24,101 bases of DNA from a virus: the IMG/VR virus record IMGVR_UViG_3300032087_004909, positions 1 through 24,101 of that record; one strand, 5' to 3'. Positions 5,610 to 13,295 of this stretch are shown here, in pieces; within the stretch, counting starts at the first letter, position 1, and the number at the start of each line of letters is the position of its first letter. The notes under the pieces are model-generated. The model searched no databases, was not told the DNA's origin, and worked only from the letters and a program-made list of their open reading frames with translations. The position numbers and the translations under genes are program-made.

Positions 5610-7922
5610 TTATCCTATCCTTGCTCCCTCAGACCCGTCGGAGTTCAGTCCAAAAGCGTCTGTAATGAATGGTCCGTAGGGACCGAAATCTGCGGCGTTG
5701 TATGTAGCTGCAATTACTGCAGGGTCCGCGATGAAGTACTGAATACCATCTTGCGTGATATCAACAGCCTTGATTTTCTGGCGATGCCCCGCCTCAACTT
5801 CTTCAGCTTCAATAATCAGCCAGCGGCGGGCGACGTCTTTCTTTCCTCGCCTGTCCAAAACTTTGTAGTGATCAACTGAGATGAAGTCGCCAACCCACAG
5901 TTGCCTGTCTTTGGCGTCAACCATAAAAGTGATGTACTGCGGAACGTCTTTGTAGCGTCGAGAATACCTTGCTCCGGTTTGGTTGCCTTGCGCAACAGTC
6001 TCCAACCAGCGAGAATACATCTGACGAGTTTGAGGAAGATCGCCGTATTCATCCGGCCCAGTGGCCTCACTATTACTTACGATAATATGCTGACGATAAT
6101 TCTTTCCCAGCCCCAAATCGCGCGTATAGTCTCGCGGCTGGATACGAATGGAAATGGTAGTCAACCGTTCTTTAGGCCGTTCCTCCAGCGTCAACGTGCC
6201 ATCAATTATATCATCAGCCTCAGTTAGAGTTTGGTCAACGGTAGTCAGCGGGCGAATGGCTTGCATGTCAACGATCTGCCGCCGCTCATTCCACCAGATG
6301 TAGAACGCACACTGCTCCGCGATCTCACCAATCAATTCATCCACACCAGTTGGTTCTGTGATAAGCGTGGTCAGGGTGTAGGCTGTAAGTTGCCCGTCAT
6401 ACTCGCTGGTGAATTTAGCCAAATCAAGAAGTTGTGTAGGAATTTGACTGTCATTAACCAGCAGGTCTTCGAGAACATCGTCAATTCTTGCACTAGTGTA
6501 TCTGCGACAAAGTTGCACATCATCCTCGATGTCATGAGTATCCGCCGTTGAGTTATCTGTTCCGCGCGTAACGCCGGTGAACTCGGTACGCGGCCCAGCA
6601 AGCGGGGTAGTTACGGTAAGCCCCGTGTACGTCATCAACTCATCGTCTATGCGAACTGTCCCGGTGTTTGGAAATTTGTCAGTCACGTCTCCGAGAATGA
6701 AGAAAGATGTTTGCGCGGCATCCATAGCGAAAAGCAAATCGCCGTCAGATTGCGCGGGAACTTGGGCTTTTGCAAACTCGGTCAGGGATAAATAGTCGCG
6801 GGTTTCCAGGGTTGCAGTCTTATCGCCCAGTATCAGACGATCAGCTACATAGGCTTGCGAGGTCATTTCAGATAGTTTCTGTCCATCATAGCCTGAGTAA
6901 AGGCGCACAACGGCGCGAGTCTTACCGAACTTATTTTGCACTAGCCAACGAGACCAAAAAGTTCCGATAGTCAGTGGGTCAGTTTCTCTATCGTTCAAAT
7001 AGGGATCGTAAGGGTAGCCTGAATGAGGAGCGTCGTTAAAGGTGGCCGACATAAACGCTCGACGACCAATCGGTTCGTATCGTTGATCACTATTAGCGAG
7101 GTTCAGTCTTGCGCCGACAGCCGATACACTATTCAGTATTGGCAATATATGAATATCATCAAGAGGTTTAGCTTTTCGGCCATCGTCAAAAAAGTACTCT
7201 ATATGATAACCATCTTCGTTTTCGTTAAGATTAGACCGCGCAGTATTTTCGTATATATTGAAACTTAAGATAAAGCCATTGAACGTGCCACCATCTTCCC
7301 CCGTTGGAATAGCTCCATTATCCCCACCAATTTGCCCCGCATCCGTGGAAGCCCATGTGGCAGGAACTGACCCGGTGAGTGTATTTTCGCCTAACTTTCG
7401 GAAATGTAGCTCAACAGGGTCAAAATACCACAAAGCAACTGTACCATTCTCAACTACACCAATAAAGTCCATTGTAGTTCCAATGAAAGGAGCGACTGGT
7501 GTAGTGATAATTGCCGTAGTAGTGTTGGGAGTAGCTGCACCGTTATACGCTCGAAGAACGATGTTGGCACCAGTAATCCCAAAGTACACGCCGGACGTAG
7601 AGTCGCCTTGCTCCCATATCGTTCCGACCGGGCTGGTTTTAAAACGTATCCGAGTCTTGAACAAGAAATCATCGGCAAGGTTAGCGAAATCGCCGCTTAC
7701 CAGAACATCATCTTGTTCCCCGAGTATTGTTGGAGTCAGATGTGCGAGTGGCCGCGCCTGATAATTTACGACATCATTACAAGTTGCACGAGTATTCATA
7801 CACTTCTGATCACCTGTCAGTGTGGCTGTGCAGGGAGCCACTCCATAAGTATTCACGCACTTTGGTGTGACTATATCGAGAATTTGTACGGGTTCACGAC
7901 CAACTGTATTTTCATCACTCAT
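5610..7922 (-). CDS. Tail hub/tip protein with N-terminal cysteine cluster and inserted LamG-like domain
   Basis: A 770-residue protein. ATG 7922 (MSDENTVGREPVQILDIV) is preferred over 7949 because AGAGG lies 9 nt upstream. Residues 22-48 hold C-x8-C-x9-C-x6-C (KCVNTYGVAPC, KCMNTRATC). Residues ~72-230 form a beta-rich LamG/concanavalin-like domain (DFLFKTRIRFKTSPVGTIWE, GVYFGITGANIVLRAYNG, MDFIGVVENGTVALWYF). Residues ~240-770 match the siphophage hub family typified by Mu-like/B3-like phages: a DPLTIGTFWSRWLVQN block, a TVRIDDELMTYTG segment, QLCRRYTSARIDDVLEDLL and EPTGVDELIGEIAEQCAFYIWW. It would close the tail tube and carry fibres. The LamG-like insertion may bind surface glycan. The start overlaps the distal-tail-like gene by 8 nt. 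Confidence 0.85.
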   Translation of the reverse strand: MSDENTVGREPVQILDIVTPKCVNTYGVAPCTATLTGDQKCMNTRATCNDVVNYQARPLAHLTPTILGEQDDVLVSGDFANLADDFLFKTRIRFKTSPVGTIWEQGDSTSGVYFGITGANIVLRAYNGAATPNTTTAIITTPVAPFIGTTMDFIGVVENGTVALWYFDPVELHFRKLGENTLTGSVPATWASTDAGQIGGDNGAIPTGEDGGTFNGFILSFNIYENTARSNLNENEDGYHIEYFFDDGRKAKPLDDIHILPILNSVSAVGARLNLANSDQRYEPIGRRAFMSATFNDAPHSGYPYDPYLNDRETDPLTIGTFWSRWLVQNKFGKTRAVVRLYSGYDGQKLSEMTSQAYVADRLILGDKTATLETRDYLSLTEFAKAQVPAQSDGDLLFAMDAAQTSFFILGDVTDKFPNTGTVRIDDELMTYTGLTVTTPLAGPRTEFTGVTRGTDNSTADTHDIEDDVQLCRRYTSARIDDVLEDLLVNDSQIPTQLLDLAKFTSEYDGQLTAYTLTTLITEPTGVDELIGEIAEQCAFYIWWNERRQIVDMQAIRPLTTVDQTLTEADDIIDGTLTLEERPKERLTTISIRIQPRDYTRDLGLGKNYRQHIIVSNSEATGPDEYGDLPQTRQMYSRWLETVAQGNQTGARYSRRYKDVPQYITFMVDAKDRQLWVGDFISVDHYKVLDRRGKKDVARRWLIIEAEEVEAGHRQKIKAVDITQDGIQYFIADPAVIAATYNAADFGPYGPFITDAFGLNSDGSEGARIG

Positions 7923-9165
7923 AAGAATAGACCTCTGCTTCAAAACCAAATGACCATAGGTCGCTGATACCCATAGAGGACGGGGGCGAAGTTTTTCCGC
8001 TCATAATGTAGGAGGCATCTGAGGTGAGTTCCGGACGCCACGCTATGAAGGCTGCGTTGGCTTCGAGGTTCTGAATAATACCTGACGGTGTGTCAATGTT
8101 AGTGCGAACCCAGGTGTAAGTAAGGTGCTGCCACTCATATTTTTCTGTCAGGAGTGTCCTGCGTTTGGACCTACCCATTAACTCGCCATTACCACTCAGA
8201 TTGCCAATGACTTCCGTAGCCCGCCCCATACGTGCGGGAGTAAACCCCGCATAAAATGGCCGTTCGAATACGAGTGGATCGCCTACATGCAGAACCCCAA
8301 TCTCAGGTAAGACACCCCGGTCCACTGTGATCCGCCAGCGGCTAGATGACACGCTAGCAAAGAAGAACATGATGGCGCTGTCATCTGAGGGGGACAATGT
8401 GCCGATCGAGGTCCACGTATCGTCATTGTTACTGTCATGCTCGAAGTTGATCCGTGCACCCGTAAGACCGAGATTGTGTGCGCCGATTGCCATGCAGGTT
8501 CCTGCCTGAGCGGTGAATGTGTCAAGGCGAAGGGAGGCGGACGAGGCATGAACTGCCATGCGCAACGCCTTGATAGTATTGGTGACTACTCCAGCATAGC
8601 TCACAGTTTCCGACCCGTTCGACATCAAGAGTTCAACAACCCCTGCCGCAGCAACTGGTGTGAAGCGGATGGTAAGCTCGAACTGATCATTGCCGAGGTC
8701 AAAGATTTGAGCGGTGCAATTGGCCTGTGTTCCTACAGTTCCGTCGCGCAAGTCGAAGAACGCGGTAAAGCTGGTTGTGCCATCGTTTGCACGAAGCTGG
8801 ACTTCTGGCACAGTCTGCCGCTCGACTCGAACCGCCGCCACATGCTCAACAGCCGTGAAAGTGTAGGGTTGCGAAATATCATGCTGGCCGCTGGTCACGG
8901 TCTCTATCAGTGTAAGCGTATCGCCGCCAATAGTCAGGTTCGTCGCAGTCCAGTCGTCCCCGGTGTAGTCGCTCGGATCAGTCAGGCCGTTGGCGAAAGG
9001 CTTCCAGCGGTCTACCGTCAGGTCGTTGTTGACAAGCGCTGAATTGCCTGACACCGCCTCAGCCGTGGCCGAAACCGACTTAATCCGCAGCTTGTTTCCG
9101 CGATGAAGTAGCCGAGCGTATTTTCCGTTGGTCCAGGTGTACCCTGCCTCAGTTGCAATTGTCAT
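7915..9165 (-). CDS. Distal-tail-type minor tail protein
   Basis: A 416-residue protein starting MTIATEAGYTWTNGKYARLLH. Its ATG shares one base with the tape-measure stop (TAATG). The centre is beta-rich and jelly-roll-like (residues ~50-220), followed by AIGAHNLGLTGARINFEHDS, which resembles F5/8 or discoidin-like segments. A conserved C-terminal block then contains FYAGFTPARMGRATEVIGN, GRSKRRTLLTEKYEWQHLTY, FIAWRPEL and SFGFEAEVYSYE. The same C-terminal block is familiar from proteins placed between tape measure and hub in siphophages. By position and fold it should form the distal tail ring joining the tube to the hub. No enzyme motif is seen. Confidence 0.78.
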   Translation of the reverse strand: MTIATEAGYTWTNGKYARLLHRGNKLRIKSVSATAEAVSGNSALVNNDLTVDRWKPFANGLTDPSDYTGDDWTATNLTIGGDTLTLIETVTSGQHDISQPYTFTAVEHVAAVRVERQTVPEVQLRANDGTTSFTAFFDLRDGTVGTQANCTAQIFDLGNDQFELTIRFTPVAAAGVVELLMSNGSETVSYAGVVTNTIKALRMAVHASSASLRLDTFTAQAGTCMAIGAHNLGLTGARINFEHDSNNDDTWTSIGTLSPSDDSAIMFFFASVSSSRWRITVDRGVLPEIGVLHVGDPLVFERPFYAGFTPARMGRATEVIGNLSGNGELMGRSKRRTLLTEKYEWQHLTYTWVRTNIDTPSGIIQNLEANAAFIAWRPELTSDASYIMSGKTSPPSSMGISDLWSFGFEAEVYSYE

Positions 9166-11390
9166 TATGTGCGTCCTCGAATACTAATTGGCAGCGTACC
9201 ATCGCTCGCGCCGTCGTTAATTGCCTCAGCAATCTGTACGATTTGCGCACGACTGAAACCTTGATCGCCGATGAGAGTGAGGGAAACTTGTGGACCTTGC
9301 GCCTGAGCGGGTGTAGCGGGGGCCGCTGAAGTCGCCCCACCTCCACCACCTGCGCCACCTGCGCTCACACTTTGAATGGATGAAATAGCCCCAAACCCTT
9401 GCGCCACAACAGCTGCAAAAGCTGCGATGTTTTGTGGGAAGGGTAACTCTAGTGCCTTTGCTGCCCCAACCCAGGTACTAATCAAGGCTTGTGCCGCACC
9501 AAATACTTTAGAGATTTTAACCATCTTTGAACCGCCTTGAGACAGCGCAGCCGCCATGTCGCCCATGAACTGCTCTGTTTGCTGCAGACTGGTCCCGTAG
9601 CGGTACACGTCAATCTGCGCCATCTTATTCTGATGCTGTTTCTGCGCTTCCTCACTCATGGCTTGATATTCTTGCTCTGTAAGGAGTCTTTGCTCAAGGG
9701 CGGTGCGGAGAACTTCTTGCTGTTCGGTGTAATGCGTAAGCTGGAGCTCAGCTTCGGTGGCCAAACTCTCGCGAAGGCGCTCGAGGTCTTCTTCACTGCG
9801 CTCGAAAGGAGACTTACCCCCACCACCTCCGCCTTTCCTACCACCACCGGGGCTTACGTAGCCAGGTTCTCCCGGTATAGGCTTAAAGTCTTCAGGAATA
9901 AATTCACCTTTACCGCCAAACGCAGTAAGGGGGTCTTCGGCGTTCATTAACGCAAGTCTTTCAGCATATAATTGATTGCCCGCAGCCACGGCTTGCTGAA
10001 GTCCTAGTTCTGAGCCTAGGACATCAACATAAGCAGAAGCAGTTAAGTCTATGGTGACAACGCGCTGTCTGTATAACTCATTCAATGCGACAGTTGCTGC
10101 GCTGAGACCCGCTTCGGAACCTAATATATCTACATATTTATTTGCTGTATCGTCAAGTGTTCCCAAACGAGCAGCAAATATATCAAGCACCGCAGCCGCT
10201 GCAGCTGCTAGGCCATCTTCTGATCCTAAAATGTCCTCATAATTATTGGCTGTGTCGTCAATAGTACCCAGTCGCGCTTTATACAATTCATTATTAGCTT
10301 TAATAGCTGCCGCCAGTCCTTCTTCTGAGCCTAGAATATCATCGTATGCTACTTTTCGCGCCCGTTCGATAGCTATCATTTCTTCGGCGGTCTGAATTAT
10401 AGAAACTAATTGCTGGTAGAAGGTTGCTTGCGCCTCATTCATTCCTTCATAAGCACCAACTACGCCTGTAAATTGTGTTAACAATTGGTTGGCTGCGGAT
10501 ACTTGTCCTTCTAGCGTATCTGATTTTCGTAACGTGTCGAAAGACGCAGAAAGCATCATTACCTCATCCTGTACATCTTTGATAGATACACGGAATGAGT
10601 CGAACATAGGTTTATCAATTAACTCTGATATTTTATCAATACGACTCGAAAAAGTCTTAGAGTCAAAAGTCTCAACCAAGAGATCACGAGCTGCGACCAG
10701 TTCTTTCTTCAGGTTAATAAAATTCATATGAACTACACTAGCGCCGAGACTAGATGTAGCTCCTGCAGCTTCTATGGCTTTTGAAATATAATCGTCGAGT
10801 TCGGGATTGAGTCTTTCAATTGACTCTTTATACGATGTCATCTTGGATTCAGTGGATTCAATTATCTTCTTAAAATCACGAGTTTCTTGACCCGCCTTAT
10901 ACGCCTTAAGCCCCCATTGCACAAGGTAGCTCGCCCCTGCAATAGCACCTAGAACCATCAGGCTCATAGGGTTGATCATAGACGTTATACCCTTACCCAG
11001 GGTCCTAAAAATCTGGGCGTTGGTTGCTCCATTGGCAGCCATCATTTGAAAGACTTGGTTGATCTGAGTACCCTGCTGGATCGCAGTCATCATCGGAGCC
11101 TGCCCGGCGGCTATCATAACGCTGACATCGTTGAACTGCGCAGCGAGGTTACCAGCACTCATCGCAGCAACACGGTTCTGTTTTTCTAAAGAGTTGGTAC
11201 GACCACTAGCTAGTACACTAGCCTCACCAGCAACTCTAGTTGCTGCAGCTTGAGCCCTCTGCGCGGCAGACGTATCATTGAGAGCTGCCGCCAGTCTTCT
11301 CTGCTCTTGCGCGGCCTTTCGTGCCTTATTTGTAAGGTCCGTAGCGTCCGCAGTCATGACTACGTGTGTGCCAGTTGTCTCAGTTGCCAT
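9165..11390 (-). CDS. Tape measure protein with four internal 35-residue repeats
   Basis: A 741-residue protein. The N-terminus is Ala-rich and coiled-coil forming (TNKARKAAQEQRRLAAALND). Residues ~80-117 carry the prophage tail-length tape-measure signature (NLAAQFNDVSVMIAAGQAP, MMTAIQQGTQINQVFQ), followed by a hydrophobic segment at ~139-160 (NPMSLMVLGAIAGASYLVQW). Long helices occupy 165-350. Residues 351-485 hold four tandem units opening D-[IV]-LGSE-x-GL. Residues ~505-525 are a Gly/Lys-rich flexible stretch, followed by a helical C-terminus with an amphipathic hydrophobic segment (FGAAQALISTWVGAAKAL). It sets tail length: at ~1.5 angstrom per residue, about 110 nm. The start overlaps the chaperone frame by 11 nt, as is usual for G/T-tape measure modules. 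Confidence 0.92.
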   Translation of the reverse strand: MATETTGTHVVMTADATDLTNKARKAAQEQRRLAAALNDTSAAQRAQAAATRVAGEASVLASGRTNSLEKQNRVAAMSAGNLAAQFNDVSVMIAAGQAPMMTAIQQGTQINQVFQMMAANGATNAQIFRTLGKGITSMINPMSLMVLGAIAGASYLVQWGLKAYKAGQETRDFKKIIESTESKMTSYKESIERLNPELDDYISKAIEAAGATSSLGASVVHMNFINLKKELVAARDLLVETFDSKTFSSRIDKISELIDKPMFDSFRVSIKDVQDEVMMLSASFDTLRKSDTLEGQVSAANQLLTQFTGVVGAYEGMNEAQATFYQQLVSIIQTAEEMIAIERARKVAYDDILGSEEGLAAAIKANNELYKARLGTIDDTANNYEDILGSEDGLAAAAAAVLDIFAARLGTLDDTANKYVDILGSEAGLSAATVALNELYRQRVVTIDLTASAYVDVLGSELGLQQAVAAGNQLYAERLALMNAEDPLTAFGGKGEFIPEDFKPIPGEPGYVSPGGGRKGGGGGGKSPFERSEEDLERLRESLATEAELQLTHYTEQQEVLRTALEQRLLTEQEYQAMSEEAQKQHQNKMAQIDVYRYGTSLQQTEQFMGDMAAALSQGGSKMVKISKVFGAAQALISTWVGAAKALELPFPQNIAAFAAVVAQGFGAISSIQSVSAGGAGGGGGATSAAPATPAQAQGPQVSLTLIGDQGFSRAQIVQIAEAINDGASDGTLPISIRGRT
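9936..10340 (-). repeat. Four tandem 105-nt (35-residue) units in the tape-measure gene
   Basis: Units start at 10340, 10235, 10130 and 10025 (last one incomplete), exactly 105 nt apart. The protein consensus is D-I-L-G-S-E-x-G-L-x-A-A, then a helix with NELY-x-x-R-L, then T-[IL]-D-x-T-A-N-x-Y. The DNA of the units has diverged at many third positions while the residues are kept, so this is an old, selected protein repeat and not a recent duplication. Confidence 0.88.
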
Positions 11391-11619
11391 TTTGCTCTAT
11401 CTTCTCACTATGGAGTTTGCGCGCCTTGGCCCACTCGCCCTCAGTAAACTTTGAGCCAGGCTTAGTCTGCATTTCCTTAATTCGCCTGGCTTCGGCTATC
11501 TTTGTATCGAACTCCCAGAACCATTCTTGTGTAGACAGGTTCCAAAATTCACTTGGGGCCATGTCCCAACTGCGGGCCGCTTTGTAAGCTGTCTTAACAA
11601 AATCGTTCCAGGTTATGAC
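11380..11619 (-). CDS. Tail assembly chaperone, frameshifted C-terminal part (T-like, TAC_6/GTA gp10.1-type)
   Basis: This frame is open from the slippery site at 11619 to the stop at 11380 (79 residues). It begins VITWNDFVKTAYKAARSWD, and the first ATG (11562) lies 19 codons inside it. The family resemblance is to small alphaproteobacterial tail chaperones with a W-x-x-F/L...A start and a P-x-x-FW-x-L-[ST]-x-x-E motif, here PSEFWNLSTQEW. That motif begins just after the internal ATG, and the conserved WNDF/AYKAA part lies upstream of it, so translation must enter from the overlapping G frame. The expected main product is the N-terminal chaperone fused to this domain by -1 frameshifting (about 205 residues). 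It should coat the tape measure during tail assembly. Internal initiation at 11562 remains possible. Confidence 0.78.
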   Translation of the reverse strand, partial: VITWNDFVKTAYKAARSWDMAPSEFWNLSTQEWFWEFDTKIAEARRIKEMQTKPGSKFTEGEWAKARKLHSEKIEQNGN

Positions 11620-11996
11620 TTTCCCGGCTCATCCTTCGCGTCTGACGTCTCCATTTCTTCTTCAGGCTGCGGGCCGACAATATGCGTGACGTAGCGGGTG
11701 GCTTCACTCATAGCCGAAAAGAATCCCTCCTCAAAAACCAATTCTTGCACCTCTTCCAACTTCATCGTCGATCCCGCAGCCTTGAGACCAATATAGATGA
11801 CTTGCGGAACATTGTCAATATCAAATTGCCATTTCGGAGTGTAGTTGATACCCCGAGAGTGCATTGCATCAGTTACAGAAGCCTCGCGGGCCATCTGCAT
11901 AGGGTCACAAACCTTCTCGGCCAATTCGAGGCTGGCCTTGAAATTCGCTAGCAGGGTAAGTTCTTTACCTGCGAGTTTGATGGTAACTTCTCTCAT
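11613..11996 (-). CDS. Tail assembly chaperone, N-terminal frame (G-like, GTA gp10-type)
   Basis: A 127-residue protein. ATG 11996 (MREVTIKLAGKELTLLANF) is chosen over the upstream in-frame GTG at 12029 because GGGAGA lies 5-6 nt before it, and because the longer form would run into a strong hairpin. The segment LAGKELTLLANFKASLELAE matches the beta-hairpin/helix opening of GTA gp10-like tail chaperones. A helical middle (VPQVIYIGLKAAGS) and an acidic tail (PQPEEEMETSDAKDEPGKS) follow. It lies between major tail protein and tape measure, where chaperones are found. Its last codons contain the heptamer GGGAAAG, so a fraction of ribosomes should continue into the downstream frame. The unshifted product ends at TAA 11613-11615. 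Confidence 0.82.
   Translation of the reverse strand: MREVTIKLAGKELTLLANFKASLELAEKVCDPMQMAREASVTDAMHSRGINYTPKWQFDIDNVPQVIYIGLKAAGSTMKLEEVQELVFEEGFFSAMSEATRYVTHIVGPQPEEEMETSDAKDEPGKS
11619..11625 (-). promoter_or_regulatory. -1 programmed frameshift slippery site G GGA AAG
   Basis: Read on the minus strand, codons CCG-GGA-AAG-TCA-TAA contain the heptamer GGGAAAG in the X-XXY-YYZ register required for tandem slippage. It is identical to the lambda G/GT site. After a -1 shift the frame continues GTC-ATA-ACC-TGG with no stop until 11380. The site lies 2 codons before the zero-frame stop, at the junction of the two chaperone frames. Confidence 0.82.
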
Positions 11997-12016
11997 TTTA
12001 TTCTCCCAAAGGTGGT

Positions 12017-12045
12017 ATGGTCCGTTCACACACTAAACGGACCAT
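12017..12045 (-). terminator. Intercistronic hairpin after the major tail gene
   Basis: A perfect 10-bp inverted repeat (ATGGTCCGTT / AACGGACCAT) with a 9-nt loop lies between the major tail gene and the chaperone gene. No U tract follows on the minus-strand transcript, so it is more likely an attenuator, or an RNA 3'-end stabiliser for the highly expressed major tail mRNA, than a full intrinsic terminator. Confidence 0.6.
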
Positions 12046-12052
12046 ATTGCAG

Positions 12053-12454
12053 TTATACAGATGCGGTGTAGGTCACAGCGCCTGTTGACATGAAGGTGGC
12101 ACTGAACTCGACAGCCCCATCGTGATCGCCGCTGTTCTCAAAACCCGAGACGAGGAAGTTGCCCACCATTGTACCCGGCGTAGTCAAGCTTGTAGGAAGC
12201 TCAATGCTGATAGCAGTTGCAGCCATCGAGGCTTGCATGATCGCGGCCAGCAGTACTTCGTCTGACGTGATGCCTGATACCGTTGACTCGACTGAGCGAA
12301 GACCCGGATCGGCCAGCAGGGTACGCCAGCCACTGTCATCATCTGTAGTCACATCGACGTAATCATTCGAGATAGAAAAGCCTCGTGTCTGTACACCTAC
12401 GAGGGTAGTTGCGGCGAAATCAATGATTAGCGCCCGTCCGTTAAATCCAGCCAT
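12053..12454 (-). CDS. Major tail (tube) protein, TP901-1-like
   Basis: A 133-residue protein starting MAGFNGRALIIDFAATTLVGV. It has the pattern of small siphophage tube proteins: an early strand with GRALIIDF, a segment GFSISNDYVDVTTDDDSGWRTL in which a new function is introduced by D-x-T-x-x-D/S, a helix (SDEVLLAAIMQASM), then strands to GDHDGAVEFSATFMSTGAVTY. This matches the TP901-1 family of major tail proteins. Polymerised hexameric rings would form the tail tube around the tape measure. It lies between the tail terminator and the chaperones, the standard position. Its ribosome-binding site AGGAGG lies in the last codons of the upstream gene, and a strong hairpin follows the stop. Confidence 0.85.
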   Translation of the reverse strand: MAGFNGRALIIDFAATTLVGVQTRGFSISNDYVDVTTDDDSGWRTLLADPGLRSVESTVSGITSDEVLLAAIMQASMAATAISIELPTSLTTPGTMVGNFLVSGFENSGDHDGAVEFSATFMSTGAVTYTASV

Positions 12455-12456
12455 GT

Positions 12457-12864
12457 TCAGGCCTCCTGTATTGTGAGCCGGTATCTCGCGACACCATGTC
12501 TCGTTTCACCGTCCTCGTCGAGCATAGTTAGACTATCCTCGTAAAGACTATCTAACAACGAGTAGCCCGCAAGGACAAAAGTGCCTCGATGTAGAATTGC
12601 GTAAATCTCGCCCAAGATAGTTTTGGTTTCAAGCATCCCCTCAGCGCGTGACCACACGTGCAGGGTTGAATGAACTATTTGACCGAGATCAGTATCGTTG
12701 TCGAATGGGTCCGCATTGCAGTCGTCTATGACTACATAGGGAAAATCTGCGTTTGGCATACCAGCCGGAAGATGCGGCACAGCATCAAAAACTGTAGCAC
12801 TGATATTACCGTTCAGCGCGGTGTATAGCATAGTCTGCGCAGCAAGCTCGAATTGAACACTCAT
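12457..12864 (-). CDS. Tail terminator protein (DUF3168-like)
   Basis: A 135-residue protein starting MSVQFELAAQTMLYTALNGN. The family pattern is visible: an N-terminal helix, then VFDAVPHLPAGMPNADFPYVVI, then the acidic loop DCNADPFDNDTDLGQ, then the strand STLHVWSRAEGMLETKTILGEIYAIL, and a final VARYRLTIQEA strand. These are hallmarks of the DUF3168/lambda gpU-type terminator that caps the tail tube and meets the head connector. The gene overlaps the HK97-gp10-like gene by ATGA and its last codons supply the ribosome-binding site of the major tail gene. Confidence 0.83.
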   Translation of the reverse strand: MSVQFELAAQTMLYTALNGNISATVFDAVPHLPAGMPNADFPYVVIDDCNADPFDNDTDLGQIVHSTLHVWSRAEGMLETKTILGEIYAILHRGTFVLAGYSLLDSLYEDSLTMLDEDGETRHGVARYRLTIQEA

Positions 12865-13295
12865 CGCAGCGCCTCAAATTCTTGCCGAAGCTCTTTGCCC
12901 ACCGATCGCACCGCAGAGCGATAAGAACGAAAAAGCCACGGACGAGCAGGCATTTTGGGCGTACCGTACTCCAGCCATTCGCCCTGCGGCAAATTCGAGC
13001 CAACTCTCATAATCTTACTTTTTGGCGAGGTCTTTGTCACCTTAATAGACTTGATAAGTTTCTTCCGGTCTATACGAGGATACGCCCCAGGGGCAGACGC
13101 TGTATGCAGTCTGCGTGGGTTGGTTCTGCGGTACGTTGCCCCTGTCGGAGGACTCTCCGCCATCCCTTGAATAGCCCTCTCGCGAGTTCGTTCACCAACT
13201 CGGTTCATCACGTTGCTCGCAGCGAGTTCTCCCGCCGGACCCATTTTCTCCAACTTGGCAATGAGTGCTCTCAGGCCCGTAATCTTAACACTCAT
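12861..13295 (-). CDS. HK97 gp10-like tail completion protein
   Basis: A 144-residue basic protein starting MSVKITGLRALIAKLEKMGP. It has the gp10 family layout: an N-terminal helix (LRALIAKLEKM), a conserved middle (PPTGATYRRTNPRRLHTASAPG), then KSIKVTKTSP, VGSNLPQGEWLEYGTPKMPARPW and a C-terminal helix (SVGKELRQEFEALR). The EYGTPKMPARPWL motif is particularly typical. Proteins of this family act at the head-tail joint or in early tail assembly. The gene has ATGA overlaps on both sides, so it is part of one tightly coupled connector operon. Confidence 0.87.
   Translation of the reverse strand: MSVKITGLRALIAKLEKMGPAGELAASNVMNRVGERTRERAIQGMAESPPTGATYRRTNPRRLHTASAPGAYPRIDRKKLIKSIKVTKTSPKSKIMRVGSNLPQGEWLEYGTPKMPARPWLFRSYRSAVRSVGKELRQEFEALR

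Noticed and set aside
7258-7761. Rightward 167-residue frame inside the hub gene
   Set aside because: Opposite-strand shadow of the hub gene, without a start signal.
11380-11562. Independent chaperone gene starting at ATG 11562
   Set aside because: Not excluded, but conserved-looking residues lie before this ATG in the same frame and no clear ribosome-binding site precedes it, so frameshift entry is preferred.
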